Below, one piece after another: positions 34,440-42,670 of a stretch of DNA of 55,736 nucleotides. Positions within the stretch are counted from its first letter, which is position 1; each line of letters begins with the position of its first letter. The position numbers and the translations under genes were made by a program. The stretch is from Xanthomonas cassavae CFBP 4642 (GTDB lineage Bacteria; Pseudomonadota; Gammaproteobacteria; Xanthomonadales; Xanthomonadaceae). The notes beneath the pieces were generated by a model. It did not search any database. It was not told the DNA's origin and saw nothing but the letters and a program-made list of their open reading frames with translations. The DNA is taken from positions 531,538 to 587,273 of the forward strand of contig NZ_CM002139.1 in NCBI RefSeq assembly GCF_000454545.1, given 5' to 3'.

Positions 34440-36109
34440 AGGCGATCCTGCGGGCCAGCCGCATCGGCCGGGTGATCCTGCGCTACCGGTTGGATGCCTT
34501 GCTCGAAGGCACCCCGGCCGAGCGCTGGTTGCGCTTGGCCAAGCCATTCGTACCGCGTGCCAGCGCCGAAATCGCCGCGCAATCGCGTGGCGCGCGGCTG
34601 CGCCTGGCGCTGCAGGAACTGGGCCCGATCTTCGTCAAGTTCGGGCAGATCCTGTCGACCCGGCGCGACCTGATCCCGGCCGACGTGGCCGAAGAACTCA
34701 CCTTGCTGCAGGACAGGGTCAAGCCGTTCGACGGCGAGGCCGCCCGCCTGATCGTGGAAGGCGCGCTCGGGCTGCCGGTGAGCGTGGCGTTCGCCTCCTT
34801 CGACACCGTGCCGCTGGCCTCGGCATCGATCGCGCAAGTGCATGCGGCCACGTTGCCGCCCGACGCCAACGGCGTACGCCGCGAAGTGGTTGTCAAGGTG
34901 TTGCGCCCGGACATTGAGCGCCAGATCGATGCCGATATCGCGCTGCTGCACTCGCTGGCCACGCTGGTCGAACGCACCCATCCGCGCGCCGAGAAGATTC
35001 GCCCACGCGAAGTGGTGGCCGAGATCGAAGGCACCCTGGCCGCCGAACTGGACCTGCAGCGCGAAGGCGCCAACGCCAGCGTGCTGCGCCGGTTCTGGGA
35101 AGGCTCGGACGATCTGTACGTGCCGGAAGTAATCTGGTCGCACACCGCCGAGCGTGCGCTCACGCTGGAGCGCGTGTACGGCATTCCCTCCGACGACATC
35201 GCCAAGCTCGACGCCGCCGGCATCGACCGCAAGGCGCTCGCCGCCAAGGGCGTGCGCGTGTTCTACACCCAGGTGTTCCGCGACAACTTCTTCCATGCTG
35301 ATGCGCACGCCGGCAACATCTGGGTCGATTCGGACCCGGAGCGCCGCCTCAATCCGCGCTTCATCGCGCTGGATTTCGGCATCATGGGCCAGCTCTCGCA
35401 GGAAGATCAGTACTACCTGGCCGAGAACTTCATGGCGATCTTCCACAAGGATTACCGCCGCATGGCCGAGTTGCACGTGGAGGCGGGCTGGATGCCCTTG
35501 AACGTGCGCATCGACGAACTGGAAGCGGCCGCGCGCTCGGTATGCGAGCCGTATTTCACCCGGCCGCTGTCGGAAATTTCGCTGGCGCAGGTGTTGATCA
35601 AACTGTTCCGCGTGGCCCAGCGCTATGAGTTGACGCTGCAGCCACAGCTGATCCTGCTGCAGAAGACCTTGCTCAACATCGAAGGCGTGGGCCGTCAGCT
35701 CGACCCCAAGCTGGACATCTGGGCGGTGGCGCGACCGGTGCTCGAACGCATCCTGCGCGAGCGTTACAGCCCGCGCCGTGCGTTGCGCGAGCTGGGCAAG
35801 CGACTGCCGGAAATCATGACCCATGCGCCGGACATGCCGCGCCTGGTGCACAGCTGGTTGCAGCAGCAGGTGGAAGGCCGCCATCAGTTGGAGATCCGCT
35901 CTACCGAGCTGCGTGCGCTGGAACTGAGCCTGAGCAAGCTGCAGACCCGCGTGGTCACCGCCATCACCGGCAGCGGGCTGCTGGTGGTCGCCGCAGTGCT
36001 GTACGGCCTGCATCCGGACGGCTGGTATCTGGGCACCGTGCCGGTATGGAGCTGGATCAGCGGCGGCGCCGGCACCGCCGCGCTGCTGGTGGCCTGGCTG
36101 CGTCGCTAG
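34436..36109 (+). CDS. ubiB: Atypical kinase/ATPase UbiB
   Basis: A 557-residue UbiB of the ABC1/ADCK family, required for ubiquinone synthesis. The KxGQ motif of the N-terminal lid reads [15 protein letters not shown]. The [10 protein letters not shown] strand has the Ala-to-Val/Lys arrangement of the nucleotide site. [12 protein letters not shown] and [12 protein letters not shown] are the atypical catalytic-like loop and DFG motif. Two C-terminal transmembrane helices ([14 protein letters not shown] and [13 protein letters not shown]) anchor it. The length matches E. coli UbiB (546). It overlaps ubiJ by 4 bases. Confidence 0.96.
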   Translation: MKAILRASRIGRVILRYRLDALLEGTPAERWLRLAKPFVPRASAEIAAQSRGARLRLALQELGPIFVKFGQILSTRRDLIPADVAEELTLLQDRVKPFDGEAARLIVEGALGLPVSVAFASFDTVPLASASIAQVHAATLPPDANGVRREVVVKVLRPDIERQIDADIALLHSLATLVERTHPRAEKIRPREVVAEIEGTLAAELDLQREGANASVLRRFWEGSDDLYVPEVIWSHTAERALTLERVYGIPSDDIAKLDAAGIDRKALAAKGVRVFYTQVFRDNFFHADAHAGNIWVDSDPERRLNPRFIALDFGIMGQLSQEDQYYLAENFMAIFHKDYRRMAELHVEAGWMPLNVRIDELEAAARSVCEPYFTRPLSEISLAQVLIKLFRVAQRYELTLQPQLILLQKTLLNIEGVGRQLDPKLDIWAVARPVLERILRERYSPRRALRELGKRLPEIMTHAPDMPRLVHSWLQQQVEGRHQLEIRSTELRALELSLSKLQTRVVTAITGSGLLVVAAVLYGLHPDGWYLGTVPVWSWISGGAGTAALLVAWLRR

Positions 36110-36243
36110 ACGGCGCGCTGCCTGCGCCGCGCACGCCCATGGAGTGGGCGGCGCCAGTGCGCTGCCAGATAGCGGCATGGGCCAGCGCGGGGCAGTCTGC
36201 TGACGCAGTGGCACGCGGTGTCAGCGATGCGGATAATCCGCAG

Positions 36244-36978
36244 GTGAGCACATCCCCCAAGCCTCTGCAGATTCTCTACCAGGACCACGTCCTGGCCGTC
36301 GTCGACAAACCCGCGGGCCTGATGGTCCACGACAGCAAGCTGGCGCGCGGGGAATACGACTTCCTGGCCGACCGCCTGCGCGAACAGCTGGGCCGGCCGA
36401 TCTTCCTGATGCACCGGCTCGACCGCGCCACCAGCGGCTGCCTGCTGCTGGCCTTCGACCGCGACAGCGCCAGCGCGCTGGGCAAGGCGCTGATGGCCGG
36501 CGAGGTGGACAAGCACTACCTGACGGTGTGCCGCGGCTGGCCGGCCGAGGAGCAGTTCGTCGTCGACCACGACCTGGACGGCGGCCCCGGCAAACCGGTG
36601 AAAAAGCCGGCAGTGACGCACTTCCAGCGCCTGGCCACCGGCGAGCTGGAAATTCCGTCCACCGGCTTTGCCACCTCGCGCTATGCGTTGCTGCGCTGCC
36701 AGCCGCAGACCGGCCGCTTCCGGCAGATCCGCCGTCACATGAAGCACCTGTCGCATCACATGATCGGCGACACCAGCCACGGTGACGGCCGCCACAACCG
36801 CAGCTTCCGCATGCTCGGCATCCACCGCATGCTGCTGCATGCCGAACGCCTGGAATTTCCCCATCCGGCCGACGGCAGGCGCATCAGCGTCACCGCACCG
36901 CTGGATGTGGAATTCGCCAAGGCCTGCGCGTTGTTCGGCTGGGACATGCCGCAGTTGCAGGCGACGGCACAGGCATAG
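36244..36978 (+). CDS. truC: RluA-family pseudouridine synthase (TruC-like)
   Basis: A 244-residue pseudouridine synthase of the RluA/TruC group. Early ILYQDHVLAVVDKPAGLMVHDS, the catalytic Asp in MHRLDRATSGCLLLAFD, and the later RPQTGRxxQIRRHMKHLSHHMIGD motif (reading QPQTGRFRQIRRHMKH here) define the family. No S4 RNA-binding domain is present, as in TruC, which modifies U65 in tRNA-Ile/Asp. The GTG at 36244 was chosen because MSTSPKPLQILYQD fits the family start; the ATG at 36046 or 36139 would add unrelated sequence overlapping ubiB. The precise RNA target is inferred from size and lack of S4 only. Confidence 0.85.
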   Translation: MSTSPKPLQILYQDHVLAVVDKPAGLMVHDSKLARGEYDFLADRLREQLGRPIFLMHRLDRATSGCLLLAFDRDSASALGKALMAGEVDKHYLTVCRGWPAEEQFVVDHDLDGGPGKPVKKPAVTHFQRLATGELEIPSTGFATSRYALLRCQPQTGRFRQIRRHMKHLSHHMIGDTSHGDGRHNRSFRMLGIHRMLLHAERLEFPHPADGRRISVTAPLDVEFAKACALFGWDMPQLQATAQA

Positions 36979-37473
36979 CGCTGGCACGCCGTGACCCGGA
37001 GGCCGGTGGGCGCTGCGCGCGCAAACGCTCCACGCTCCAGGCGCAGCACCGGTACCCAGTTCCGCCTGTGCGTCAGCCGCGCAAGCGTGCCGCTTCAAGC
37101 GCGGAGTGTGGCTGGTACGCCAGCCCTGCCGCACTGCATGCCAGGCGCATGAGCCGTTGCATCCTTCTCCCTTTGGGACATTGTCCTCCTTTATGGAGGA
37201 GAAGGTGCCCCGAAGGGGCGGAGGAGGGTACGTGCGAAGCCTGCCGCGGTGGAAAGTCACAAGGGCTTCGCCACGTACCCTCACCCCAACCCCGCTCCCC
37301 GCCCCGGCCCGCGCTTGCGGCGCGAGCGCTCCAAGGCACGCGCGCCAGTGGCGCGCAAGCTGTGCCTTCTCGCCCCGCAGGGAGAGGGGCTTTATAAAGC
37401 GCCCGTCACTCTCAACTGAGCTAAGCACCAGCAAGCCATGCTCCAACGATTCCCGATTCCCGATTCCCGCCCC
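36979..37473. other. Intergenic region with repeat-like palindromes
   Basis: About 495 bases between truC and the convergent DUF2059 gene. I see no gene. It contains several inverted repeats (next entry) and a triple GATTCCC run at about 37449-37470 similar in style to the element at 4539-4604. Confidence 0.6.
37163..37293. repeat. Composite intergenic palindrome cluster
   Basis: Three structures lie in a row. CCTTCTCC (37163-37170) pairs with GGAGAAGG (37198-37205), enclosing TCCTCC/GGAGGA. A GCCCC-GAA-GGGGC hairpin follows at about 37207-37219. GAGGGTACGT at 37224-37233 pairs with ACGTACCCTC at 37273-37282, and the inner CGAAGCC/GGCTTCG arms extend it. Bases 37278-37293 match 79-94 at the start of the window in inverted orientation over 16 bases. 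The layout is that of a dispersed Xanthomonas intergenic repeat; copy number outside the window is not known to me. Confidence 0.65.
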
Positions 37474-38022
37474 TCAGGGCTTCTGCGCCGGGGCCGGCGT
37501 ATTGACGATCTTCTCCAGATCCTTCTGCAGGTCGGCAAACAGCGGCAGCATCTTCTGCTGGATGGCGCCCATCAGGTTCTGGGTCAGGGCGGGGGTCTTG
37601 TCCAGCAGGCTCTGGCCGGCCGAACTCTCGTAGAACTCGGCCATGGCCAGCACGTCCTCGCGCGAGAACGAGCGCTTGTAGATGTCCACATACATGGGGC
37701 GCAGCTCCGACCACGACAGCGCCTTGCGCACGGTCTGGCGGGTGCGTTCCTGGATGCGTTGCAGCTGCGCCTGCTGGGCGGCGTCGAGTGGGCGCTGTGC
37801 AGTGAGCTGGGCGAACTGCTGCTGCTGCATCGCTTCGATCTGCGGCAGCATGGTGTCCAGCATGGTCTGCGCGCGCGAGGCCGCCAGCAGGCGGTTGACG
37901 TCGGCATCGCTGGGCGCCTGCGCCTGCGCCAGCGCGGCCGGGGCCGCCACGGCCAGCAGGGCCGACAGCAACAACCGGCGGGCAAGGCCGCGTGCGGCAG
38001 CGAGCGAAGAAGAAAGTGTCAT
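37474..38022 (-). CDS. DUF2059 secreted protein
   Basis: A 182-residue exported protein. A long n-region and signal peptide (ARRLLLSALLAVAAPAALAQA, cut near residue 34) precede an all-helical DUF2059 domain with VNRLLAASRAQTMLDTMLPQIEAMQQQQF, WSELRPMYVDIYKRSFSREDV and AMAEFYESSAGQSLLDKTPALT, the most conserved part of the family. Function is unknown. It is divergent from arfB with 89 bases between them. Confidence 0.88.
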   Translation of the reverse strand: MTLSSSLAAARGLARRLLLSALLAVAAPAALAQAQAPSDADVNRLLAASRAQTMLDTMLPQIEAMQQQQFAQLTAQRPLDAAQQAQLQRIQERTRQTVRKALSWSELRPMYVDIYKRSFSREDVLAMAEFYESSAGQSLLDKTPALTQNLMGAIQQKMLPLFADLQKDLEKIVNTPAPAQKP

Positions 38023-38111
38023 CGGAGCATCCTGCAATGGGGAACCGGCCGCAGCATACGGGAGGCCGGCGTTCGCGCGCATGCGTGCCGCTGCCGATAC
38101 AATCGGCGCGT

Positions 38112-38543
38112 ATGGCCAGCGACCCGATCCAGATCATCCCCAGCCTGACGATTCCGCCCAGCGAACTCGTCGAACGCTTCGTGCGTGCCAGCGGCGCCGG
38201 TGGGCAGAACGTCAACAAGGTGTCCACCGCAGTGGAGCTGCGTTTCGACGTGGCCGGCTCGCCGTCGCTGCCCGAGCCGTTGCGGGCCCGGCTGCTGTCG
38301 CGGCGCGACCGCCGCATGACCGCCGAGGGCGTGCTGGTGATCGACGCGCAGCGCTTCCGTACCCAGGACCGCAACCGCGAGGATGCGCGCGAGCGGCTGG
38401 CCGAGATCATCAGTGCGTGCCTGTCGGTGCCCAAGCGCCGGGTCGCCACCAAACCGAGTCATGGTGCCAAGCTGCGGCGGCTGGATGCCAAGCGTGAGCG
38501 CAGCCATATCAAGCGTGGACGCTCTGCGTCCCACTGGGAGTAA
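38112..38543 (+). CDS. arfB: Alternative ribosome-rescue factor ArfB
   Basis: A 143-residue peptidyl-tRNA hydrolase with a release-factor-type GGQ motif at residues 30-32 (ASGAGGQNVNKVST). A basic C-terminal tail (KRERSHIKRGRSASHWE) would enter the mRNA channel of stalled ribosomes, as known for ArfB/YaeJ. It lacks the codon-recognition domain of RF1/RF2, so it is the rescue type. It is nearly contiguous with the acyltransferase gene that starts 2 bases after its stop, so both are likely translated from one mRNA. Confidence 0.94.
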   Translation: MASDPIQIIPSLTIPPSELVERFVRASGAGGQNVNKVSTAVELRFDVAGSPSLPEPLRARLLSRRDRRMTAEGVLVIDAQRFRTQDRNREDARERLAEIISACLSVPKRRVATKPSHGAKLRRLDAKRERSHIKRGRSASHWE

Positions 38544-38545
38544 GC

Positions 38546-39175
38546 GTGAGTCAACCCGCCCCGTCGTTGCCACCGGTAACACAGGCCAACATCCTGCTGC
38601 AGCCGTCCCCGCCCCGAATGCCGCGCGCGCATGGCCGCTTCATCCGCTGGCTGGGCCGCACCGCCCTGCGCCTGACCGGCTGGCGCCTGCTCGGGCGGCT
38701 GCCCAATGAGCCCAAGCTGGTGATGATCGTGGCGCCGCATTCGTCCAACTGGGACGGCTTCCTGGGCTTTGCGGCCAAGTTCGCGCTGGGCTTCGACGTG
38801 CGTGTGCTGGGCAAGGCGCAGCTGTTCTGGTGGCCGCTGGGCCCGCTGCTGCGCAAGCTCGGCGGCATCCCGCTGGATCGCAGCTCGCCACAGGGCACCA
38901 TCGGCCAGGCGGTGCGGCTGATCCGCAATTCCGAGCAGATGTGGTACGTGATCACCCCGGAAGGCACGCGCAAGCGGGTGGAGCAGTGGAAGGCCGGCTT
39001 CTGGAAGATCGCCTCCGATGCCAAGGTGCCGATCCTGCCGGTGTACTTCGATTACCCCAGCAAGACGGTGGGCATCGGCGAGCCGTTCTGGACCGGAACC
39101 GACATGGCTGCCGACATCGCCGCCATCCGCACCTGGTACCGGCCGTGGCGCGGCAAGCATCGCGATACGTTGTGA
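38546..39175 (+). CDS. PlsC-like lysophospholipid acyltransferase family protein
   Basis: A 209-residue acyltransferase. The catalytic HX4D motif is in VAPHSSNWDGFLG (HSSNWD), followed by a hydrophobic/basic stretch and YVITPEGTRKRVEQWKAGF, which matches the EGTR motif that binds the glycerol phosphate. The C-terminal PVYFDYPSKTVGIGEPF is the last strand of the fold. There are few hydrophobic helices, so it is a peripheral enzyme. It starts at GTG 38546, coupled to arfB. Its substrate within the superfamily is not certain. Confidence 0.85.
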   Translation: MSQPAPSLPPVTQANILLQPSPPRMPRAHGRFIRWLGRTALRLTGWRLLGRLPNEPKLVMIVAPHSSNWDGFLGFAAKFALGFDVRVLGKAQLFWWPLGPLLRKLGGIPLDRSSPQGTIGQAVRLIRNSEQMWYVITPEGTRKRVEQWKAGFWKIASDAKVPILPVYFDYPSKTVGIGEPFWTGTDMAADIAAIRTWYRPWRGKHRDTL

Positions 39176-39265
39176 GGCCGGTGGCACGCGGCTGACGGAT
39201 CGCTGGCGGTATGTGGTGAGTGCGCTGCGTCTGTCGTCGAAACGTTCACTCCATCGAGAAACCCC

Positions 39266-40276
39266 ATGATCGCCAAGTCTGCCCGCACGTTGTGCCTGTC
39301 CTTGCTGCTGTGCGCCGGCCCGGCGCTGGCAGCCACGCCGATGCTGGTCATCCACGGCGGCGCCGGCGTGGAGACATCCAGCCTCTCGCCCGACGAACAA
39401 GCCCAGGCCCGTGAAGCGATGCAACGCGCGCTGCGCGCCGGGCATGCGGTGTTGAACCGCGGCGGCAGCGCGGTAGAGGCGGTGGCGGTCACCATCACCG
39501 TGCTGGAGGACGCGCCGCAGTTCAACGCCGGGCGCGGCGCGGTATTCACTCACGACGGCAGGAACGAGCTGGACGCGGCCATCATGGATGGCGCCAGCGG
39601 CAAGGCCGGGGCGATTGCCGGCGTGCACACGGTCAAGAACCCGATCCAGCTGGCACGCCGCGTCATGGACCGCTCCAAGCACGTGATGCTGGTCGGCGAC
39701 GGCGCCGAACAGTTCGCGCGCGAGCAGGGCATCACCCTGGTCGACCCGAGCTATTTCCGCACCGACAAACGCTGGCAGCAGCTGCAAAAAGCACTCAAGG
39801 CCGAGTCCGGCGATCGGCAGGCGCAGGCGGCGCTGGACCTGGAAACCGCCAGGCATTTCGGCACCGTCGGCGCGCTGGCGCTGGACCGCGACGGCCATCT
39901 GGCCGCTGGCACCTCCACTGGCGGCATGACCAACAAGCGCTACGGCCGCGTGGGCGATGCGCCCATCATCGGCGCCGGCACCTATGCCAATGCGCAGTGC
40001 GCCGTCTCCGGCACCGGTTGGGGCGAGTTCTACATCCGCGCGGTGGCTGCCTACGACATCTGTGCGCGCATGAAATACGCCGGGCAATCGCTGCAACAGG
40101 CGGCAGAGACGGTGATCGACCAGCAGATTCCCAACGCCGGCGGCGACGGTGGCGCCATTGCGCTGGATGCACAGGGCAATGCCGCGTTTCCGTTCACTAC
40201 CGAGGGCATGTACCGCGGCTGGATCGGCGCCGACGGCACCCCGCATGTGGCGATTTTCAAGGACGAGACGCTGTAG
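39266..40276 (+). CDS. Isoaspartyl peptidase / L-asparaginase, periplasmic
   Basis: A 336-residue Ntn-hydrolase of the plant-type asparaginase family. A Sec signal (cleaved after ALA at about residue 22) makes it periplasmic. The precursor self-cleaves before Thr200 (HFGTVGALALD), which becomes the nucleophile of the beta subunit. VIHGGAG, NAGRGAVFTHDG and GTSTGGMTNKRYGRVGDAPIIGAGTYA are canonical. It should cleave isoaspartyl dipeptides and asparagine. Synteny with dcp right downstream is consistent with peptide use. Confidence 0.93.
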   Translation: MIAKSARTLCLSLLLCAGPALAATPMLVIHGGAGVETSSLSPDEQAQAREAMQRALRAGHAVLNRGGSAVEAVAVTITVLEDAPQFNAGRGAVFTHDGRNELDAAIMDGASGKAGAIAGVHTVKNPIQLARRVMDRSKHVMLVGDGAEQFAREQGITLVDPSYFRTDKRWQQLQKALKAESGDRQAQAALDLETARHFGTVGALALDRDGHLAAGTSTGGMTNKRYGRVGDAPIIGAGTYANAQCAVSGTGWGEFYIRAVAAYDICARMKYAGQSLQQAAETVIDQQIPNAGGDGGAIALDAQGNAAFPFTTEGMYRGWIGADGTPHVAIFKDETL

Positions 40277-40385
40277 CGCCGGCATCCCCAACCGCGTTTC
40301 GTCCGGCCAATCCAACGGCACATGCCAGCGGTCGCGAAACCCGCTAGCGTGACCGGCTGCATTACCCACTCAGGAATCACCCGCC

Positions 40386-42554
40386 ATGTCGCGTACCGTC
40401 GTTCTGGCCGCCGCCATCACCCTGGCACTGGCCGCTTGTTCTGGAAAAGAGTCGTCCGGCCAGGAGTCCACCACCGTGCCCAAGAAAACCGCTGCCGTCC
40501 CGGCCGCAGATGCTGCATCGAACCCGCTGCTGACCGCCAGCACGTTGCCGTTCCAGGCGCCGCCGTTCGACAAGATCAAGGACGCCGATTACCTGCCGGC
40601 GTTTGAAGAAGGCATGCGCCTGCATCTGGCCGATATCCGCAAGATTGCCGACAACAGTGAGCCGCCCACCTTCGACAACACCATCGAGGCGATGGAGCGC
40701 GGTGGCGAAACGCTCACGCGCGTGTCGCGCATCTTCTTCGGGTTGGTGCAGGCCGATACCAGCGACGCACGCCAGAAGATCCAGGAAGAGATCGCGCCCA
40801 AGCTGGCTGCGCATCAGGACGAGATCAATCTCGATCCCAAGTTGTTTGCGCGCGTCAAAACCCTCTACGACCAGCGCGATACGCTGAATCTGGATCCCGA
40901 GCAGAAGCGTCTGCTCGAACGCGATTACGAAGACCTGGTGCGTGCCGGTGCGCAGCTGTCCGATACCGACAAGGCCAGCCTGCGTAAGCTCAATATCGAA
41001 GAAACCACGCTCTCCACGCAGTTCCATACGCGTCTGGTCGCTGCCTCGGCCGCCGGTGCGGTGGTGATGGACGACACCGCCAGGCTCGATGGCCTGAGCG
41101 AAGGCGATATCGCCACCGCCGCCGATGCGGCCAAGGCCCGCAAGCTGGATGGCAAGTATCTGCTCAGCTTGCAGAACACCACCCAGCAGCCGGTGCTGGC
41201 CTCGCTGAAGAATCGCGCGCTGCGCGCGGAGGTGTTGAAGGCCTCTGAAACGCGCGCGGAGAAGGGCGATGCCAACGATACCCGCCAGATCATCCAGCGC
41301 CTGGCGCAGCTGCGCGCGCAGAAGGCCAAGTTGCTCGGCTTCGACAACTACGCCGCCTACAGCCTGGGCGACCAGATGGCCAAGACGCCGGCCGCCGCGC
41401 TCAAGCTGCTGACCGACACCGTGCCTGCTGCCACCGCCAAGGCACGCCGCGAAGTGGCCGAAATGCAGAAGGTCATCGATGCGCAGAACGGTGGCTTCAA
41501 ACTCGCCGCCTCCGATTGGGACTTCTACGCCGAGCAGGTGCGCAAGGCCAAGTACGACCTGGACGAGGCGCAGATCAAGCCGTACTTCGAGCTGGACAAC
41601 GTGCTGCACAACGGCGTCTTCTACGCCGCCACGCAGCTGTACGGCATCACCTTCAAGCAGCGCACCGACATCCCGACCTATCACGCCGATATGAAGGTGT
41701 ATGAGGTGTTCGATGCCGACGGCACCTCGATGGCGCTGTTCTACACCGATTATTTCAAGCGCGACAGCAAGTCCGGCGGCGCCTGGATGGACGTGTTCGT
41801 CGAGCAGGACGGCCTCACCGGCGCCAAGCCGGTGGTCTACAACGTGTGCAACTTCACCAAGCCGGCCGCAGGCCAGCCCGCGTTGCTGAGCTTCGATGAC
41901 GTCACCACGCTGTTCCACGAGTTCGGCCACGCGCTGCATGGCATGTTCTCCAAGGTGAAGTACCCCTCGATCTCCGGCACCAGCACCTCGCGCGACTTCG
42001 TCGAGTTCCCCTCGCAGTTCAACGAGCATTGGGCGTCCGACCCCAAGGTCTTCGCCAACTACGCCAAGCACTACCAGACCGGCGCGGCGATGCCGGCCGA
42101 GCTGGTGGAAAAGATCAAGAAGGCCAAGACCTTCAACAGCGGCTACGCCACCACCGAATACCTGTCGGCGGCGCTGCTGGACCTGGCCTGGCACACCCAG
42201 CCGGCCGACGCGCCGCTGCAGGACGTGAGCAAGTTCGAAGCCGATGCACTGAAGCGCTTCAAGGTGGACCTGGCCGAAGTGCCGCCGCGTTACCGCAGCA
42301 CCTATTTCGACCACATCTGGGGCGGCGGTTACTCGGCCGGTTACTACGCGTACTTCTGGTCGGAAGTGCTCGACGACGATGCGTTCGAATGGTTCAAGGA
42401 AAACGGTGGCCTGACCCGCAAGAACGGCGACACCTTCCGCGCCAAGATCCTCTCGCGCGGCAACACGGTCGACCTGGCCACGCTGTACCGCGATTTCCGC
42501 GGCAAGGATCCCAGCGTCAAGGCGCTGCTGGAAAACCGTGGGTTGACCGAGTGA
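40386..42554 (+). CDS. dcp: Peptidyl-dipeptidase Dcp-type, M3 lipoprotein
   Basis: A 722-residue zinc metallopeptidase of family M3 that removes dipeptides from C-termini. The lipoprotein signal ends at Cys19 (ALAACSG), so it is anchored in the envelope, unlike cytosolic E. coli Dcp. The zinc motif HEFGH is at residues 511-515 (TTLFHEFGHALHGM), and the third ligand lies in the FVEFPSQFNEHW segment. Other helical parts are typical. It is followed by a hairpin with a short T-tail at 42599-42625. Confidence 0.93.
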   Translation: MSRTVVLAAAITLALAACSGKESSGQESTTVPKKTAAVPAADAASNPLLTASTLPFQAPPFDKIKDADYLPAFEEGMRLHLADIRKIADNSEPPTFDNTIEAMERGGETLTRVSRIFFGLVQADTSDARQKIQEEIAPKLAAHQDEINLDPKLFARVKTLYDQRDTLNLDPEQKRLLERDYEDLVRAGAQLSDTDKASLRKLNIEETTLSTQFHTRLVAASAAGAVVMDDTARLDGLSEGDIATAADAAKARKLDGKYLLSLQNTTQQPVLASLKNRALRAEVLKASETRAEKGDANDTRQIIQRLAQLRAQKAKLLGFDNYAAYSLGDQMAKTPAAALKLLTDTVPAATAKARREVAEMQKVIDAQNGGFKLAASDWDFYAEQVRKAKYDLDEAQIKPYFELDNVLHNGVFYAATQLYGITFKQRTDIPTYHADMKVYEVFDADGTSMALFYTDYFKRDSKSGGAWMDVFVEQDGLTGAKPVVYNVCNFTKPAAGQPALLSFDDVTTLFHEFGHALHGMFSKVKYPSISGTSTSRDFVEFPSQFNEHWASDPKVFANYAKHYQTGAAMPAELVEKIKKAKTFNSGYATTEYLSAALLDLAWHTQPADAPLQDVSKFEADALKRFKVDLAEVPPRYRSTYFDHIWGGGYSAGYYAYFWSEVLDDDAFEWFKENGGLTRKNGDTFRAKILSRGNTVDLATLYRDFRGKDPSVKALLENRGLTE

Positions 42555-42598
42555 GGCACCCGCGTGCACGACGCACGCGAATGCCGGCGATGATCCAG

Positions 42599-42625
42599 AC
42601 GGGATGGCATTGCGCCATCCCGTTT
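42599..42625 (+). terminator. Terminator of dcp
   Basis: A 10-base perfect stem, ACGGGATGGC at 42599-42608 with GCCATCCCGT at 42614-42623 around an ATTGC loop, followed by a short TTT. It lies 44 bases after dcp and just before the convergent effector gene. The weak T-tail makes it less certain than the others. Confidence 0.65.
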
Positions 42626-42670
42626 GCTCGCATCGTTTTGATGTCTCGCAGCGTCGCAGCGGGTGTCGGA

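Noticed and set aside
33020..36214. Open frame of about 1,060 codons opposite ubiJ-ubiB
   Set aside because: Antisense shadow of two well supported genes. Only its last part (the GNAT remnant near 33128-33283) resembles a protein.
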